Program-made: the position numbers and the translations under genes
In this document: piece by piece, positions 12,001 to 24,088 of the stretch
How positions within the stretch are numbered: the first letter of the stretch is position 1
How the letters are laid out: each line of letters opens with the position of its first letter
The notes under the pieces: generated by a model
What the model saw: only the letters and a program-made list of their open reading frames with translations
Databases searched by the model: none
What the model was told of the DNA's origin: nothing
NCBI GenBank assembly: GCA_963580455.1
Contig: OY756961.1
Coordinates: forward strand, 7,297,001-7,361,000
Direction of reading: 5' to 3'
Length of the DNA stretch: 64,000 nucleotides
Source of the DNA: Euonymus europaeus
Lineage: Eukaryota > Streptophyta > Magnoliopsida > Celastrales > Celastraceae

Positions 12001-13773
12001 TGGTATAATCCAAGCCAAATCTGTCGATGAGATCACTATCAAATTCAAAGATAAAACAAAGGTATAATGAAATAATCTGAAATAAAGATAGAGAGGGTCA
12101 AAGTTTGGTCATAGATGAGACTCTCATAAACTCCATTGCCTCGCTTACACGCTTAATCTTCTGAAACTGGATCTTGGCGTCTAGAAAGAGCTGCATTCTA
12201 TATTTCTATGGGACTCCAGTTCCTTAGGAAACAATATCCTGTAAAAGAAGAAGATAAATCAAGAGAAGAAAGTACTTACATCCATTGCTGCTCTCTCTTC
12301 AAGCTCTGTCCATAGAAGAAGACGCACCAAGTGAAAAATGATCATAGAAAACCCAATAGAAGCAAGATATTCAACCACATAAGTGCACAACGATCAGTGC
12401 AGTCGAAACAAAATCTGCAGGATTTTTAGCTTTTAAATTGAAAACACTCAACTCAGCTGCATATATAGTGCTACATGACAAAAAATATTGCAATTTGTAA
12501 TGTTGTTTCCATCGGGGTTGAATATACCAGATGCAATGACATCAAAAAGGGTAGCAAACCTTTTTGTTGTCTATTTCCTTTCGCTGGTTTGATCTTCTTC
12601 CAGTTTCCCTTTGTACTGGAGGTTTTCGTAAAATCTCTTTAAAAAAAGGAGGTCCAATTTTTCCTATGGGAGTTTTGGAACAGCTGCCAAGCGAAATAGA
12701 AAATAAGTAGATCAGTTTCAAATCCTTAACTGATAGATACTGAAATTTGGAAAATTACGGAAACATTGAAAACCAAATACAGACAACCAAGAACATATCC
12801 ACAATGCCAAAACAACAGGGGAAAAAACAAATCGTTAGCTTATATAGAAGAATGACGACAAAGACCTAATTCCGCCGAACACCCACAAGACAAATGCTCA
12901 AATCAAACGACAGTATCAACTAAGAAACAAAAAGAGAGCTCAAAATCTCACCAAGCAAACCAAATGGTGAAATCAAAGTCGCTGAAACCTAGAAATTACC
13001 TGAGCATCCACAAAGACAGTTGAAGGAGACAAAAGAAGCTGTTAAAATTGTCACCAAAAGGCAACAACGATAGCAAATTCATTAACCAAATTTGTCACCA
13101 AAACCAAATCCAAGAAAGAAAAAGAAACCAAGAGAACAAAGTACATCAATTTTAGACACATGAACCGAATCAAAAAGAGGAGAGAGAGATGAGGAGAAGA
13201 TAACTCACCTAACATCCTCACTGAACCGAATGACCTAAACGTCACACAAAGAAAAACTAAACGAACGGATGTTTTGAAGAAAAACGGAGGCAAAGAACGA
13301 AGAAAGAAAGAGAATTAGAGCAAAAAAAAATAGTGAAATAGCTGGGAAATAATCATATCGCACGCTATTTAGCAGGTAACAGAGCTTACCAATCCCGTTT
13401 GAAGACAGAAGACCCCAATCAGCCGTAAATACCTGGATGCAACGCGAAGACAGAATCACCAGTGAAGCGGTGTAGCAGGTGAAAGAGGCGTGGCATAAAA
13501 CAGAGAAAAGTAAGTCGGTGAAAGAGCCGTGGGAAACTGGGAAAGAAGACCTATCCACGCAAGAGGATGAGAGGAGATCAAAAGTAATCGAATGGTTCGG
13601 AGTGCGCGAGTATAGAGAAGGAGAGGCAGGGAGAAGGATGTTGGAGTTGAACTGAGAAATACGGTGTCGTTTTTCGTTCGGAGGTGTTAAGACAACGCGC
13701 GGATTCGACGATGAACAGTACATACTTGCGCTGTGGGAGCGAGGATTCTACAAACTTTATAGTATAGTATAGA
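9046..13773 (-). mobile_element. Helitron, non-autonomous, structurally complete (4728 bp)
   Basis: Read on the minus strand the element starts with TCTATACTATACTATAAAG (5' TC at 13773) and ends with CTAG at 9049-9046. Eleven bases before that end is a perfect hairpin, CCCGCA-GCAACG-TGCGGG (9061-9078). The base before the start is A and the base after the end is T, the canonical Helitron A|T insertion, with no target duplication. No Rep or helicase domain is recognisable inside, so it would depend on a partner. The minus strand contains several short exon-like blocks (see the separate entry). Its 3' end lies about 310 bp upstream of the PLM start codon, and a dead Helitron helicase lies about 400 bp beyond its 5' end on the same strand. 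Confidence 0.88.
9616..12690 (-). pseudogene. Exon-like blocks inside the Helitron (possible captured host gene)
   Basis: Several minus-strand stretches look like exons with plausible splice borders. At 9616-9697 a CAG acceptor and AAG|GTAAGC donor enclose TYVDDSGEEISDEEYTGIGF. At 10032-10080 a TATAG acceptor and CAG|GTTTGT donor enclose RASLVASAEKDWRTP. Open blocks near 11700-11760, 12130-12190, 12270-12310 (TELEERAAMD) and 12590-12690 (KPPVQRETGRRSNQRKE) follow in order. Adjoining phases do not all agree, so no intact product was assembled and the source gene was not recognised. Helitrons are known to capture host gene pieces; that origin is inferred here. Confidence 0.4.
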
Positions 13774-14159
13774 TTATTATCATTATTATCTAATACTATT
13801 AAAGATATAATAATAATAATTTTTATAATAATAATAATTAATGTTGTTTTTTTTATCCATAATAATTAATGTTATTGACAACAACAACATTTATTGTTGT
13901 TAACACTAACGTAGTTGGCTTGCTTCATTCACTTTTATTAATTTTTGTCTATTAATGTTGCGTAAAGTGATACTATTCTCAACATCATCATTATAGATCG
14001 CATATAATGATTGTAATATCTCGATCTAGAAATATAAAAAAGAAAATTAAATCTTAAACAATTAAAAATTATTTGTAAAAATTAATAACAACAAATTTAA
14101 TTCTAAAATAGATTCAAACTATATTTGAATCAAGGGAGATATAGTTTGAGCTCTAGATT
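13774..14159. other. AT-rich spacer between two Helitron-related segments
   Basis: This holds runs of TTATTATCATTATTATC and similar low-complexity sequence. It presumably includes the eroded 3' flank of the helicase-bearing Helitron. No terminal hairpin or CTRR end could be identified. Confidence 0.4.
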
Positions 14160-14167
14160 TTCTATTA

Positions 14168-16620
14168 TTAGAATATCTCTTTGAATATGATGTTTTTAAC
14201 AACGTCTACAAATTTACATTCTTTATCATCTTGTAAAATCTTGAGGCCTTTTTTATTTGTAACTCGAGATACAGATACATATAATTGTCCATGAGAAAAT
14301 ATTTGGCGTGAAAGATATATCTCAACATTTGTTAGCAATTTTCTCTCACTCTTATTTAAAGTCATTGCGAAACATACAGCCACCGGTAAGTTTCTTCTTC
14401 TCAACATGAATGACATCTTTTTATTTGAAGATGTCAAAATAATTATTGGAATGAAAACTTTTGATCCCACATTTGTTCTTATAATTATTTATGCTTAAAG
14501 AACCACTTCCCTAGTTGGTTGATAATAAGCCTTGTACCAATACACAACCCTTGACTTTGATTTATGATTCATAGAATCATTATCGGGAGCCTAATATTTA
14601 GTCTCAACTAATGATCAGGGATACTGATAAGTGCCATAATATACGTTTTTAAAGTGATAAAGTACTACCAAAGCAATGCCAAGAAATTGTGCTTAAAAGC
14701 TGAATTTTCAAGATTATTGTACTTAAGATCTTCTTGGATGTTTTGCAGGTTAAGAGGTAGTAAGAGCTGTCGGAATGAGTTTGATCTTCAGAAAATTTTT
14801 AGAGGACACTTCAAGCTTTGCAGGAAGTGCTGGTTCACAAAAATCAGAGTTCGTTTGGGCCTCTAAAGTTGCCTCAAAGTCAAGTTTGGAAGTTATATCC
14901 GAAGCAGAATTTCTGTTTGCAGACCAGACCTTTAGAAGCCTATAACTTGAGTGTCTGATGTCCAAATTGAGTGATTCAAAAGCCCATAATTATCTACGCA
15001 TTTGTATCTACAATATTGATGAAGGGTTTGAGTTCATAATAGGCTTCTTTTAGGCCCAGAATGCAGTTACAAGATTAGTGTGTAATTGGAAGTTGATGTC
15101 ATTGATGATACCATTTCCATTCAAAGAGTGGACAATCCACCACACAAATTTGATGGACAATCCACCACCAAAAGATGGCACTAACTCCTCCAGTATGTGC
15201 TCATTTTCTCTATAAATAGAGAGGAGTAGGAGCAAGGAGGGGGAGCTAGGAGAAGGAGTGGAAGCAAAAAGAGGAGAACGAAAAGAAGAAAACAAGGCTT
15301 GTGTTTGTAATTATGTTTTTATGTTTCATGTTTTATTTGGTTATGTATAACTAAACTCTTGTTAGTTAGGGCTTGTCTTGAAGCCCTAAGCATGCTTTCA
15401 ATTTTAGAAGTTGTGTGGATTTCAATTTCTACAAGCATGATGATTTTGATTTTTTCATGTTATGTGAGTTCTAGTATTGTGTTTCTTTGAGTAGCTAACT
15501 TTGAAACATGTATTAGAATTAATTGTTGTAGAACATGGTCAATTGCCTTGTTGAATATGTTCTTTCTTGCAATATATAATTCAGTTGAAAATGAATTATG
15601 AAAAATCAATTCTTGAATACCTAAGTACAAATACCATGTATTAGGATTCTTGTGACATTCATATTCTCTTTGCTCTTATTGGATTCTTGATTGTTGATTG
15701 ATGCAGACGTCATGCTAGATTTCGATTAAGAATACACGTAATGAGGTAGACGTCATACACTTTACATGCAATTAAGAGAGAATCATACAACTTGAGTTTG
15801 GTCATGACCTTGTTGTGAATGTTGTCATCATATGCTTGTTTAAATTGTTAGTCTATTATTTCTTATAAATTGTTTGAATGTTTTGTGGTGGATAGTGAGT
15901 CTTAGCTATTGTTTTCATTAATATCAATTCTCATTTTTGTTCTCAACGTCAATTTCTTTGTCTTAATTTTTATCTATTACAAGATTTAACCCCCCCTTTT
16001 CCCCCTTTTGTAATTGTATCAATTATATTCAAGTGTTAGATTATATATCTATTAGCATCACTCCTTGTGGGATCGACTCTTACTTGTTCACTATATATTA
16101 ATTGTACATTTGTAAGTATATTTTAAATTGTTACTAACGACATAACAGATACCTACTATTTTCAAACTATTCAGGAATTCTATCGGGTATATGATATCTG
16201 TGTTGCTTAGATCTATAGTTTGATCACAAATACTATTTGAACTCCTATAGCATGATTCTTCTGCACTTATCTCTTGAGTCACAAAGTCGCTAACTTCACA
16301 AACAACTTCATTTGTAGAAGCTAGAATAGTTCTTTCCTTTTAAGTAGGCTTTGTCGTTGTACCTCATTTTAAGATCTGGAAAGACAGTCTCCACAATTAT
16401 TTGCATAGAGTTGGTCCCAAGTTGAAGTAATATGTCTAATTCTATTTTTACCCACTTTATCATCACCATCTTTATTCACACCATCTTCTATTTGAATGAT
16501 TCAGTTTGTAAAGCTTTCAATCTCTTCCTTTGAGTCATCGTTGTCTAATGTTGTTAATCTACTGTTTGTCTTTAATATTAAAACTTCAAGGTATTTCCAT
16601 AGGTACGAATGATTGATCGA
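14168..16620 (-). pseudogene. Helitron PIF1-type helicase C-terminal region, dead and split by a solo LTR
   Basis: Two minus-strand segments, about 16620-16148 and 14624-14168, form one degenerate reading of a Helitron Rep/Hel helicase. The first includes IIYPIEFLNSLKIVG, equivalent to the YPTEFLNSL block. The second includes RLPIMIL, GLCIGTRLI and then FAMTLNKSE followed by IFSHGQLYVSVSRVT, the usual last helicase motifs. Stops and frameshifts occur in both. The two parts are separated exactly by the solo LTR at 14625-16147 and its GATAC target duplication; removing the LTR and one duplication restores the family's block order. Upstream helicase and Rep domains are absent, replaced by LTR-type sequence beyond 16620. 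Confidence 0.85.
14625..16147 (+). mobile_element. Solo LTR (1523 bp) with exact 5-bp target duplication GATAC
   Basis: The segment begins TGATAAGTGCC and ends CATAACA, with the TG...CA termini of an LTR. It is flanked by GATAC at 14620-14624 and GATAC at 16148-16152. A promoter-like TATAAATA lies at 15211-15218 on the plus strand, and the last 150 bp contain CTTGTGGGATCGACTCTTACTTG, a block common near the 3' end of Ty3-type LTRs in plants, here shown only as the landmark GTGGGATCGACTC. No internal retrotransposon domains accompany it, so it is the product of LTR-LTR recombination. It sits inside the Helitron helicase pseudogene. Confidence 0.9.
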
Positions 16621-17640
16621 TGGTCGAAAATTTATAATCATAATAAATCTCGACAGGTTTTATCCAATCGCAAGTGTACGGTTGCAAAGTAGTAACGGTG
16701 AAAGGGATCGAATCCACATGGACTATTGCAAAAATTAATTAAAAAGCAAACAATAGTGCAAAATTAAATTAAATTACGAGTTCAACAATTAATGAGAATT
16801 AGCTTGGATTTGGGTTAATCATCTACCTCCACCTTGTGCACATATATCAATTATCAATTACACAAATTAAGAATTTAACTACGTCAATTGAAAGACTTTG
16901 GTACAGCTCGATCAATTAGATTTCCCTAAGCAACAATCCTGACTTTGGTTCAGCTCAGGATCTTTTCTTATCAAAGACGTCTTGATTTGGTCTCTCCTAA
17001 GAACATTCTAAGATAATCATCAACACGTGGAAATCGACAATAGCACAACCTAGGATATTAATTCACACCCAATCAGTAATGTTCATTATTCTCTAACCTG
17101 AATCGCAAAACAAGTTATTGTTACTTCGTCAAACACCAGGTCATGGTCAGCCGTATATGTTCAACTAACAGTTCCTAAATATTATGATGTTGATCATGCA
17201 TACATAACAATAGGAAATCACAATCAATTCAGAGAACAATGAATTAAATTAGTCTAATCAAGAATCAAATTCATGCACAAAGGTTTCGATAGAAGAAAGT
17301 ATCAAATCCTAGCTAAAAAGTAATTAGTTACACATGTCCATAATAAAAATCAACAAATACTCAATATCAATGTTCGAATCAATGGGGGAAAGAAGGAATA
17401 GCCACTCTTGGAATTGCCTCATCTCTATCTGCCATCTTCTGCAATTGCTGGAATTTCTGAAATGATTTTTTCATCCTTAGTGTTTAATCTTTAACCCTAA
17501 AAAAACACTGTCCCTACTGCCACGTCTGTTTCAGCAAATCCTGCAACTTGCTCGCGCCTGGCTCACTCTTCACCCAGAATCAACTTTCCCAAGTAACCAG
17601 CATCCAGCTATACCTATCATTAATTCACACATTTACAGAG
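16621..17640. mobile_element. Non-coding LTR-retrotransposon-derived sequence
   Basis: The words ATCGCAAGTGTACGG and GGGATCGAATCCACATGG near 16670-16725 are typical of LTR or untranslated retrotransposon regions in dicots. No open frame longer than background is present. I did not find matching TG/CA ends with a target duplication, so the borders are approximate and the family is not assigned. Confidence 0.45.
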
Positions 17641-18440
17641 CATACAAAAGCTTATAAGGTGTCTTTTTCAATATCTTTTTAATTAACAATCTATTGAAAC
17701 ATAGCAAACATAATTGATGGCCTTGGCCCAAAAATATTTAGGTAAGTCATATTCAAGCATCATGGTTCTACCTAGCTCTTGTAGTGTCAGATTCTTTCTT
17801 TCTACAACCCAATTTTGTTGAGGTGTCCTAGGTGAACTAAAGTTATGTGAAATGTCATATGAATCACACAATGCATCAAAACCATAGTTTTCAAATTCAT
17901 CTCCATGGTCATTTCTAATATAAAAGAACTAAATTCATGCAAGAGGTATCACTTTTATGGACCAAAAACAAACACCAAGTGAATCTTGAATAATCATCAA
18001 CAATAACAAAAACATAATATTTACCATCTAGACTCTTTGTCCTACTAGGACCAAACAAATCGATATGCAATAGTTAGAGTGGCGGAGAAGTAGAAAAAAC
18101 ATTTTTAGATATAAAAGACTCCTTAGTTTTCTTACCCCTAATGCAATGGTCACATACAATTGAATCACCAAACTTCAATTCAGGCAAGTAAACTCTTTTG
18201 AACTAAGTCTCCCTTACGTAGACGCATCTATATTACCTAGGTTTATATGCCAATGCAACACAACATCATTAGAAACAATCAAGCAAATCATAAAATCACA
18301 TTTCATGTTAATATCCAAAGCATTCATATGACCTACTCTAGAACAAAAAGCAACCACATTTTCATGCTTATCAACAATATAACAATTATCATTTTTAAAA
18401 TAAGAATCAAAATCTTTATCCACTAAATGACTAATGATAA
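17640..18440 (-). mobile_element. Degenerate Ty1-copia pol fragment (GAG-pre-integrase and integrase)
   Basis: Minus-strand translation in shifting frames gives VLHWHINLGNID (GAG-pre-integrase), then LLHIDLFGP and a YVFVIVDDYSRFTW-like block. This is followed by SSPRTPQQNWVVERKNLTLQE and FWAKAINYVCYV, the integrase core and its end. Many frameshifts and stops are present. Reverse transcriptase and RNase H are missing, so the element is truncated. It lies just downstream of the UPF0496 gene. Confidence 0.85.
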
Positions 18441-18581
18441 GCAATATATATAATAAAATAATAAAATATTAATGTTCATGCAAGCTTTCCCACTATACAA
18501 TATAAACCGAAAATATGTTGCACCAAATTAATTTGTATATGTAGATTAATTAATGTATTAATATTGTATGTATTTGTAGAG

Positions 18582-19948
18582 CTATTGCCTCAAACTTTCC
18601 TTAATCACTAAAGCTCTTGCTCTATTGATAGTTACAAGGCACAAATAAACCTGCTCTTCAAGCTCTTCTACCTGCTTCCCAAGCCCAGCATCACTCTTCT
18701 TCAGCTCCTTCACAACTTGCAGAGAAAACTTGTCATCCCTTCTCTCTAAACACAACTTTATCATTGTCTTCTTGTGCTCAACTTCATTGTAAAGCCTCGC
18801 GACCAGTCGACTCATCATGTCGAAATCTCTATCAAGTATGTAAGTTCCTTTTGCTGCAACATCAATTTGATCCCTCAATTTCTTAAGAACCCCACTCCTC
18901 ATGAATTGAAATCTCAAGAACTTGGTTTTTTTGAAGTGTTTTTTGAATGGGAGGCCGAAAATCGCAGGGACCATAACAAGTCCTGTAAGAGTATGTGCTA
19001 ATGCAACAATAGTTGTGATTGCAACTAACCCAATTGCTGCTGTTATAAAAATCCCTGATGCCTTCTCTATACATCTGATTAACTTAATCTTTCTTGCCAT
19101 TTTTTTTCCCTTCAATTTTAGTCTGTGCAACACCGACAAGTACTTATCGTGAATTAGCTCAAAATCATGACTGTTAGGGTTTGCAAATGGGTTGTTTTGG
19201 ATGATAAATGAACTGAGATGGGAAATAATTTGATTAGCATTTTCAGGGGAGTAATTGTGATAATCAACTGTATCAATAGCTCGTCGTATAAATTTGTAAT
19301 CGGAGTGTACTTGATTGATGTTTTTGAGCAAGTGTGAGCAAATTTGAGAAGCCTCAGCAGTAATGTCAAAGTAATTGAGAATTAGGGTTTTGAGTTGAGG
19401 ATTTTTTTCGAAAATTGTTGATTCGAGAATGGAAGGTATAGTCTCTTGACCGGGTTCGAGGAGGCTTTCCGAGAATTTGTGGTGGCAAAAAGAGGAAGAA
19501 GATGAATGTTCATCCACGAGTAGTAGTTGAGCTTTAGTGAGGAAATCTGCATAGGATTGGGTTCTTAATGCTCTATGGTATTCCTCATTAACATTCAAGT
19601 TTCTTCCGGCATCTTTCGACTCCTTTTCATCTGTAAATCCATAGAAGAATTGCTCATTGAATTAAAACAACATGTGAGTAGATAGAGCTTGGGACGAGAA
19701 ATTGTAATTTAATAAATGATTTGGTTAGAGAAAAGAAAGATATCAAAAGAAAAGAAAGACAGTAACTCTTTCATGAATCCTGTATTAAATGATTTGGTAA
19801 GAGAGAAAGAATATGATTTCTTCCAAATTCTGCCACCTTCTTTGTATGCAATAGGAGACGCACATCTCATGACAACAAGAAAGACATCAAACTATTCACG
19901 TATGAATGTCTCAAACAAATTCATAAAAATAAAATAGAATAAAGATTG

Positions 19949-19992
<44 letters not shown>

Positions 19993-20041
19993 GTAGCAAC
20001 ATACCTCTTTTGATCTTTGAAACCCCGAATTTGATCCACAT
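18582..20041 (-). CDS. UPF0496 (DUF677) family membrane protein
   Basis: Two exons: 20005-20041 (37 nt, starting MWIKFGVSKIKR) and 18582-19630, joined in phase across a GT-AG intron, giving 361 residues. The body matches the plant UPF0496/DUF677 family (At3g19330-like). It has a helical N-terminal half, about residues 30-200, with a TDYNYS-like stretch in the middle. A paired hydrophobic segment at about 205-245 (FITAAIGLVAITTIVALA then LTGLVMVPAIFGLP) is followed by a basic KKHFKK motif, and a long coiled-coil tail ends in leucine- and glutamate-rich helices. The function of the family is unknown; membrane association is likely from the hydrophobic pair. The tiny first exon is inferred from splice sites and phase, and a start in exon 2 cannot be fully excluded. 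The intron carries an AT microsatellite. Confidence 0.88.
19952..19994. repeat. (AT)n-(GTAT)n microsatellite in UPF0496 intron
   Basis: An uninterrupted AT dinucleotide run is followed by three GTAT repeats, ending about ten bases before the exon 1 donor site on the minus strand. Length variation here would change the spacing close to the 5' splice site. Confidence 0.9.
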
Positions 20042-21325
20042 GATTTATTATATATCTTAAGAAGAGCAAATTTGATGGAATTAGCTCTCTTCAATCACTT
20101 TCAATAAGAAATATAAACATAAATTTATGTATTTGATATTTCACATATAATTAGCTAGGCTTGTCTATTCCACCTTAATTTATAAGAAAATAATTTAACT
20201 TCCTAGATATAGGTTGTCCCATCCCATGGATTAGTGTATGTCCATGCCAATTGCTTTATAATTAAAGCCTCTAAAAAGGCATTTAAAGTATTGAAATTGC
20301 AGCTATCTTGTTGATAACTCTAATATGATTGTAGAGAAAGATAGACAGGAGAGATTTACTTCTCCAAATAGTTTGCAAACTTTAAGGCTAATTTTGCTCA
20401 AGAGCTCTCCTGGGTTCAGGAACTTTAGTGCATCTGGTACTCTCTTTTTCCTCTATATCTATATATATCTATCGGTTTGTCCATATGTTGTTTGTATAGC
20501 TTTATACGCTTACAAACAATTTGCTGCTCTATTCGGTAGTTTAACAAGGTTTCACTTAGGAGACTTTCCCATCAAACCTCTCATGCAAAAGAGAAACCTA
20601 TGCAATAAGCTTGAGTTATCCATCGTCAATCAAGGGAGGTTTTGTCCGTGCGAACAAGTTAACCTATTTAATTGTTGAATGATAGTTTAATATAAAAATA
20701 AACAATTATCGTGTACAAAACTCTCCCATATGAAATATCTCTCAGGTAAAAGAAAATTAATGTAAGCGTTGAGCTACTCATTGATAAGGGATGTTCGGCC
20801 TTCACGTATGATTTTCCATCCTATACATTGCTTAAAGTTATGGGGCCCACATAAAATGTTGTGTCAACCAGACATCATATTCTGTTGACAGCTTAAAGCT
20901 GTAAGCCTGATAGCTTTAAGCTGTGCCAAATGAAATGTTGTCACCCCATAGTTTTTCACAACTTAAAGTTGTGGGGCTCACAGAATGTATAGTTATGTTA
21001 TATAATTGTGCATCTATAACTTAAAAGTTCTCAATTATTTTTTTATTGTAATTGTATCTATAAAACTAATATAACAGAAAAAAAATGAACCAAAACTCAC
21101 AACATTTTATACAGCTTAAAGCTCTAAAATTCAATTGTGAAATAAACGCGCACCCTTAATTTTTCATAAATTGCAATTTCAATCAAATAAAGTAATCATG
21201 ATTGTACATGTTTATTGTTCTTCAAAAAAAGAAAAACTATATAAGTACACACACATATATAAATGAAAACCAACATACAAAAAGTGATGATGAATGTGAG
21301 CTTTAGGCCCTAAAATGGTGGTAGT

Positions 21326-21366
<41 letters not shown>

Positions 21367-22115
21367 TCCTCAACTATCATAACTGTATTTTATTGTGGCA
21401 TAAGCACAAAGTAATGCACAAGATATTTGGCGGTGCAAGCTAAATATTCATTCTAACTACTTAAACAACCTTCCTTTTCTTTTGTCTTTTGTTGTTTGTA
21501 CAATAATTTCTTTGTATTTCTCAAATATATATATATATAGAGAGAGAGATTGTAACGTCTAAGAATGTGAGTTGATGGAACTTTATAGTTGAGGAGCCGT
21601 TTGTGTCTTTTATTTTTTATGTAGAGCATGTATAATATTTGACAACTCATGTTCCACATGGTTCACGAAAATGTTGCATGCCACTATACCTCACAACCTA
21701 TATATATGTATATATATATACGCACCGAAAGTGATCCAAATTTTTTTATATAATTTTGGACGTCTCAGACAATCTTTCGATAAAATTTCAGCCTTAGCCT
21801 ATGCTTGATAGGAGAGTTTTCAACTGTTGCCAGGGGGAAGGGATTGAGAGTTGTACTATATGCATACTTTTAATTTGCCGGTTGTTTAGTTAATAATGTT
21901 CCGACGATCAACTCAGTAACCTGTCTACCAAGATTTGAGTAAGCTCTTAATGACAAGTACTGGATGGATCTCTCTCTATAGCTGTTGGTTTTCTCACCCT
22001 TGGTTAAACTCCACATCTACAGCTATCGGTGCTTGCTTCGATTGCCCAGATGGGTACAATTATGACTTCCACATTTGTAGCTATCATCTTTAATCACTGT
22101 AAACTCTCCTTCTAA
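20042..22115. other. Intergenic region upstream of UPF0496 gene
   Basis: Mostly AT-rich with TA microsatellites at about 21327-21362 and 21519-21540. At 20785-21158 is a possible MITE: the phrase CTTAAAG(C/T)T(A/G)TGGGG and its complement recur around internal ACAGCTTAAAGCTGTAAG palindromes, and the ends (AAGGGATGTTCGG and CGCGCACCCTT) are partly inverted. Target duplications are not clear. No gene was recognised. Confidence 0.4.
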
Positions 22116-22508
22116 GAGCAATTAACAATGGTGTAGTTTTGTTGAGTGTACAAAATTATGTTGACAGATGTGGTTTTACTGATATGTCTATATATATATA
22201 TAGGTTGCATATATTATTGGGAGATGTGTTTTAATGATGTGGATGAGTATAGGACTTGATTTCTTATAAAAAATATGTGACCCAATATTGATTTTGGTAC
22301 AATTTTGTTGGGGAATGGATGAAGGAATAGAAGAGTGGATGTTATGTTAACAGGAAAAGGGGAAAATGTACAGAGATTTATGTTTTATTGATATGACTGT
22401 ATTGGGATACGTATTTTGATGATGTGCATAAGTATGTAACTTAACTTTTTGTGTAATAGATGTGGGACTAAATTGAGGGAATGAGAATTGTTGCCATTGC
22501 AATTGCTC
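22116..22508. mobile_element. MITE (393 bp) with GAGCAATT termini and TAA target duplication
   Basis: The left end reads GAGCAATTAACAATGG and the right end, reverse-complemented, reads GAGCAATTGCAATGG. TAA flanks both ends, as expected of Tourist/PIF-type MITEs. The interior has no coding potential. A second terminus-like sequence, GAGCAACCACAACAATG, starts at 22512 immediately to the right, suggesting a neighbouring or nested relative. Confidence 0.6.
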
Positions 22509-22879
22509 TAAGAGCAACCACAACAATGTCACTTCGTTGGCCCATGGATGAGTAAGAAGTGCATTTGATTGGCTCGACATGAGAATGGATGTGTACAATG
22601 GTGCAAATTAATTTTCCTCATTTTGTTAGCCCTAACATGTAGGAATGAGACATGATTGTCCTTAGGTCTAGGCATGGGTCGATTTTATTGGCTATTATCG
22701 ATAAACCGACCCAATATCGACCCAAATACAACATTTATTAAAAGTCGGCTGTTACGAACAATTGACACGTTATTTGCTTGACAAAGTCGGTTGCCAACAG
22801 ACAACTAACTCATGATATATAGTTGGGCTGATGATGATTTTTGATATTCTCCTCCATGTTGTCCCAACAGATGACCTAA

Positions 22880-23830
22880 CTCACACTATCAATCACACCA
22901 AAAAAATAGCCTTTGAAGCCTGTGAATCAATTGTAGGTATCACATTAGCGTAAACGGGACTTCCTTAAAATTTCCATCCCAATTCAACGAGCTTTATAAT
23001 GATTTGTATGACAAAATTTACACTGCTTCTCATTCACGTCATCCTTATATTACAACATCCAACCATTGACACAATAATCAATTATGTGATACCTAAGTCC
23101 AAGTTTCGATGCCAACTTTTTTGTCTGATAGAAATTTAAAGGCATTCTATTTTCTATAGGCAACATCTCTTTCCTATAGGCAACATCTCTTTCATTAGAT
23201 TGACAACCACATCAAAAAAATCTCCGCAACATATTATAATCAGCTTTAATGTTTAAGAGTCTCATCGAAGTAGACAATTCAAAATGTGACTCACATCCAT
23301 CCCATAGTGGAGCTTGAGCAATAGATAAAATATTGAAGAAATTTTGCGACTCGAGCATTGGAGGTTTTGGCATAAATTTTTGGTTCTAAAAATGGAGCTT
23401 CCAACAAATCATCCCCAATTGAAGGCTCCGCTGTGTCCATTACCATCTGCTAAAATTGATTGAAATTGGCCCGATCATTTCTTTCATAATAATAATTTGT
23501 TGCATCTAATTTCACATCGACAGCAGGCACATGTGGAATTTGAGGCATTTGTTCACCATGGGTTGTCCAACTAAAATATCCCAACTAAAATCCTTTTTCT
23601 GTATAAGTGAAACCTAACTTTGTCAAACCCCTCATATCTCCTACATTTGCACCTAATACATGGACATTGTATTGTTATTGAATCTTGAAACTGAGCATCA
23701 TTTGCTGAGGCAAAAGCTATGAACTCTTCAAACCCACTTAAAAATTCTTGCGTAATTCCAACTCGATGCCAACCTACTTGACTATACATCCATAATCAAT
23801 ACTCAGGCACCTCCATTACATCAATAACCT
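22880..23830 (-). mobile_element. CACTA (En/Spm) transposon fragment: transposase-associated domain
   Basis: On the minus strand 23571-23800 encodes GITQEFLSGFEEFIAFA and then IQCPCIRCKCRRY with HLYRKRI. This is the conserved transposase-associated domain preceding TNP2 in plant CACTA elements. Further left, degenerate reading gives FKFLSDKKVGIETWT and WDGNFKEVPFTL, the next conserved blocks, with stops. The stretch 22900-23260 is clearly similar to 27000-27260, so two CACTA copies or a duplication are present. A 22-bp tandem repeat (TATAGGCAACATCTCTTTCC) lies at about 23155-23190. Confidence 0.8.
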
Positions 23831-24088
23831 GTGCAAATTTTAATGGACATATTCAACTATATATAAATAAATAATGAAAAATTAATTAGATAAAATAAAC
23901 ACTAAATAATAAACAAATACAAATCTAAGTGCTATACAAAATACAACATAACATATTGTATTTTATGGTGGTTAATTTCATTATCCACTAAGTAGACGAA
24001 ACAGGAGTACAAATAATGGTAGATAAAACCAATATTACATGACTAAAGGAGTACACTAAGACTAAGCCATTAAGAATAAAATCAGCCC

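Noticed and set aside
13235..13723. 162-codon minus-strand open frame at the 5' end of the Helitron
   Set aside because: Low-complexity Ser/Phe/Leu composition, no domain resemblance, located in element terminal sequence.
20785..21158. Confident MITE call
   Set aside because: Internal palindromes are clear but termini and target duplications are not; mentioned only within the intergenic entry.
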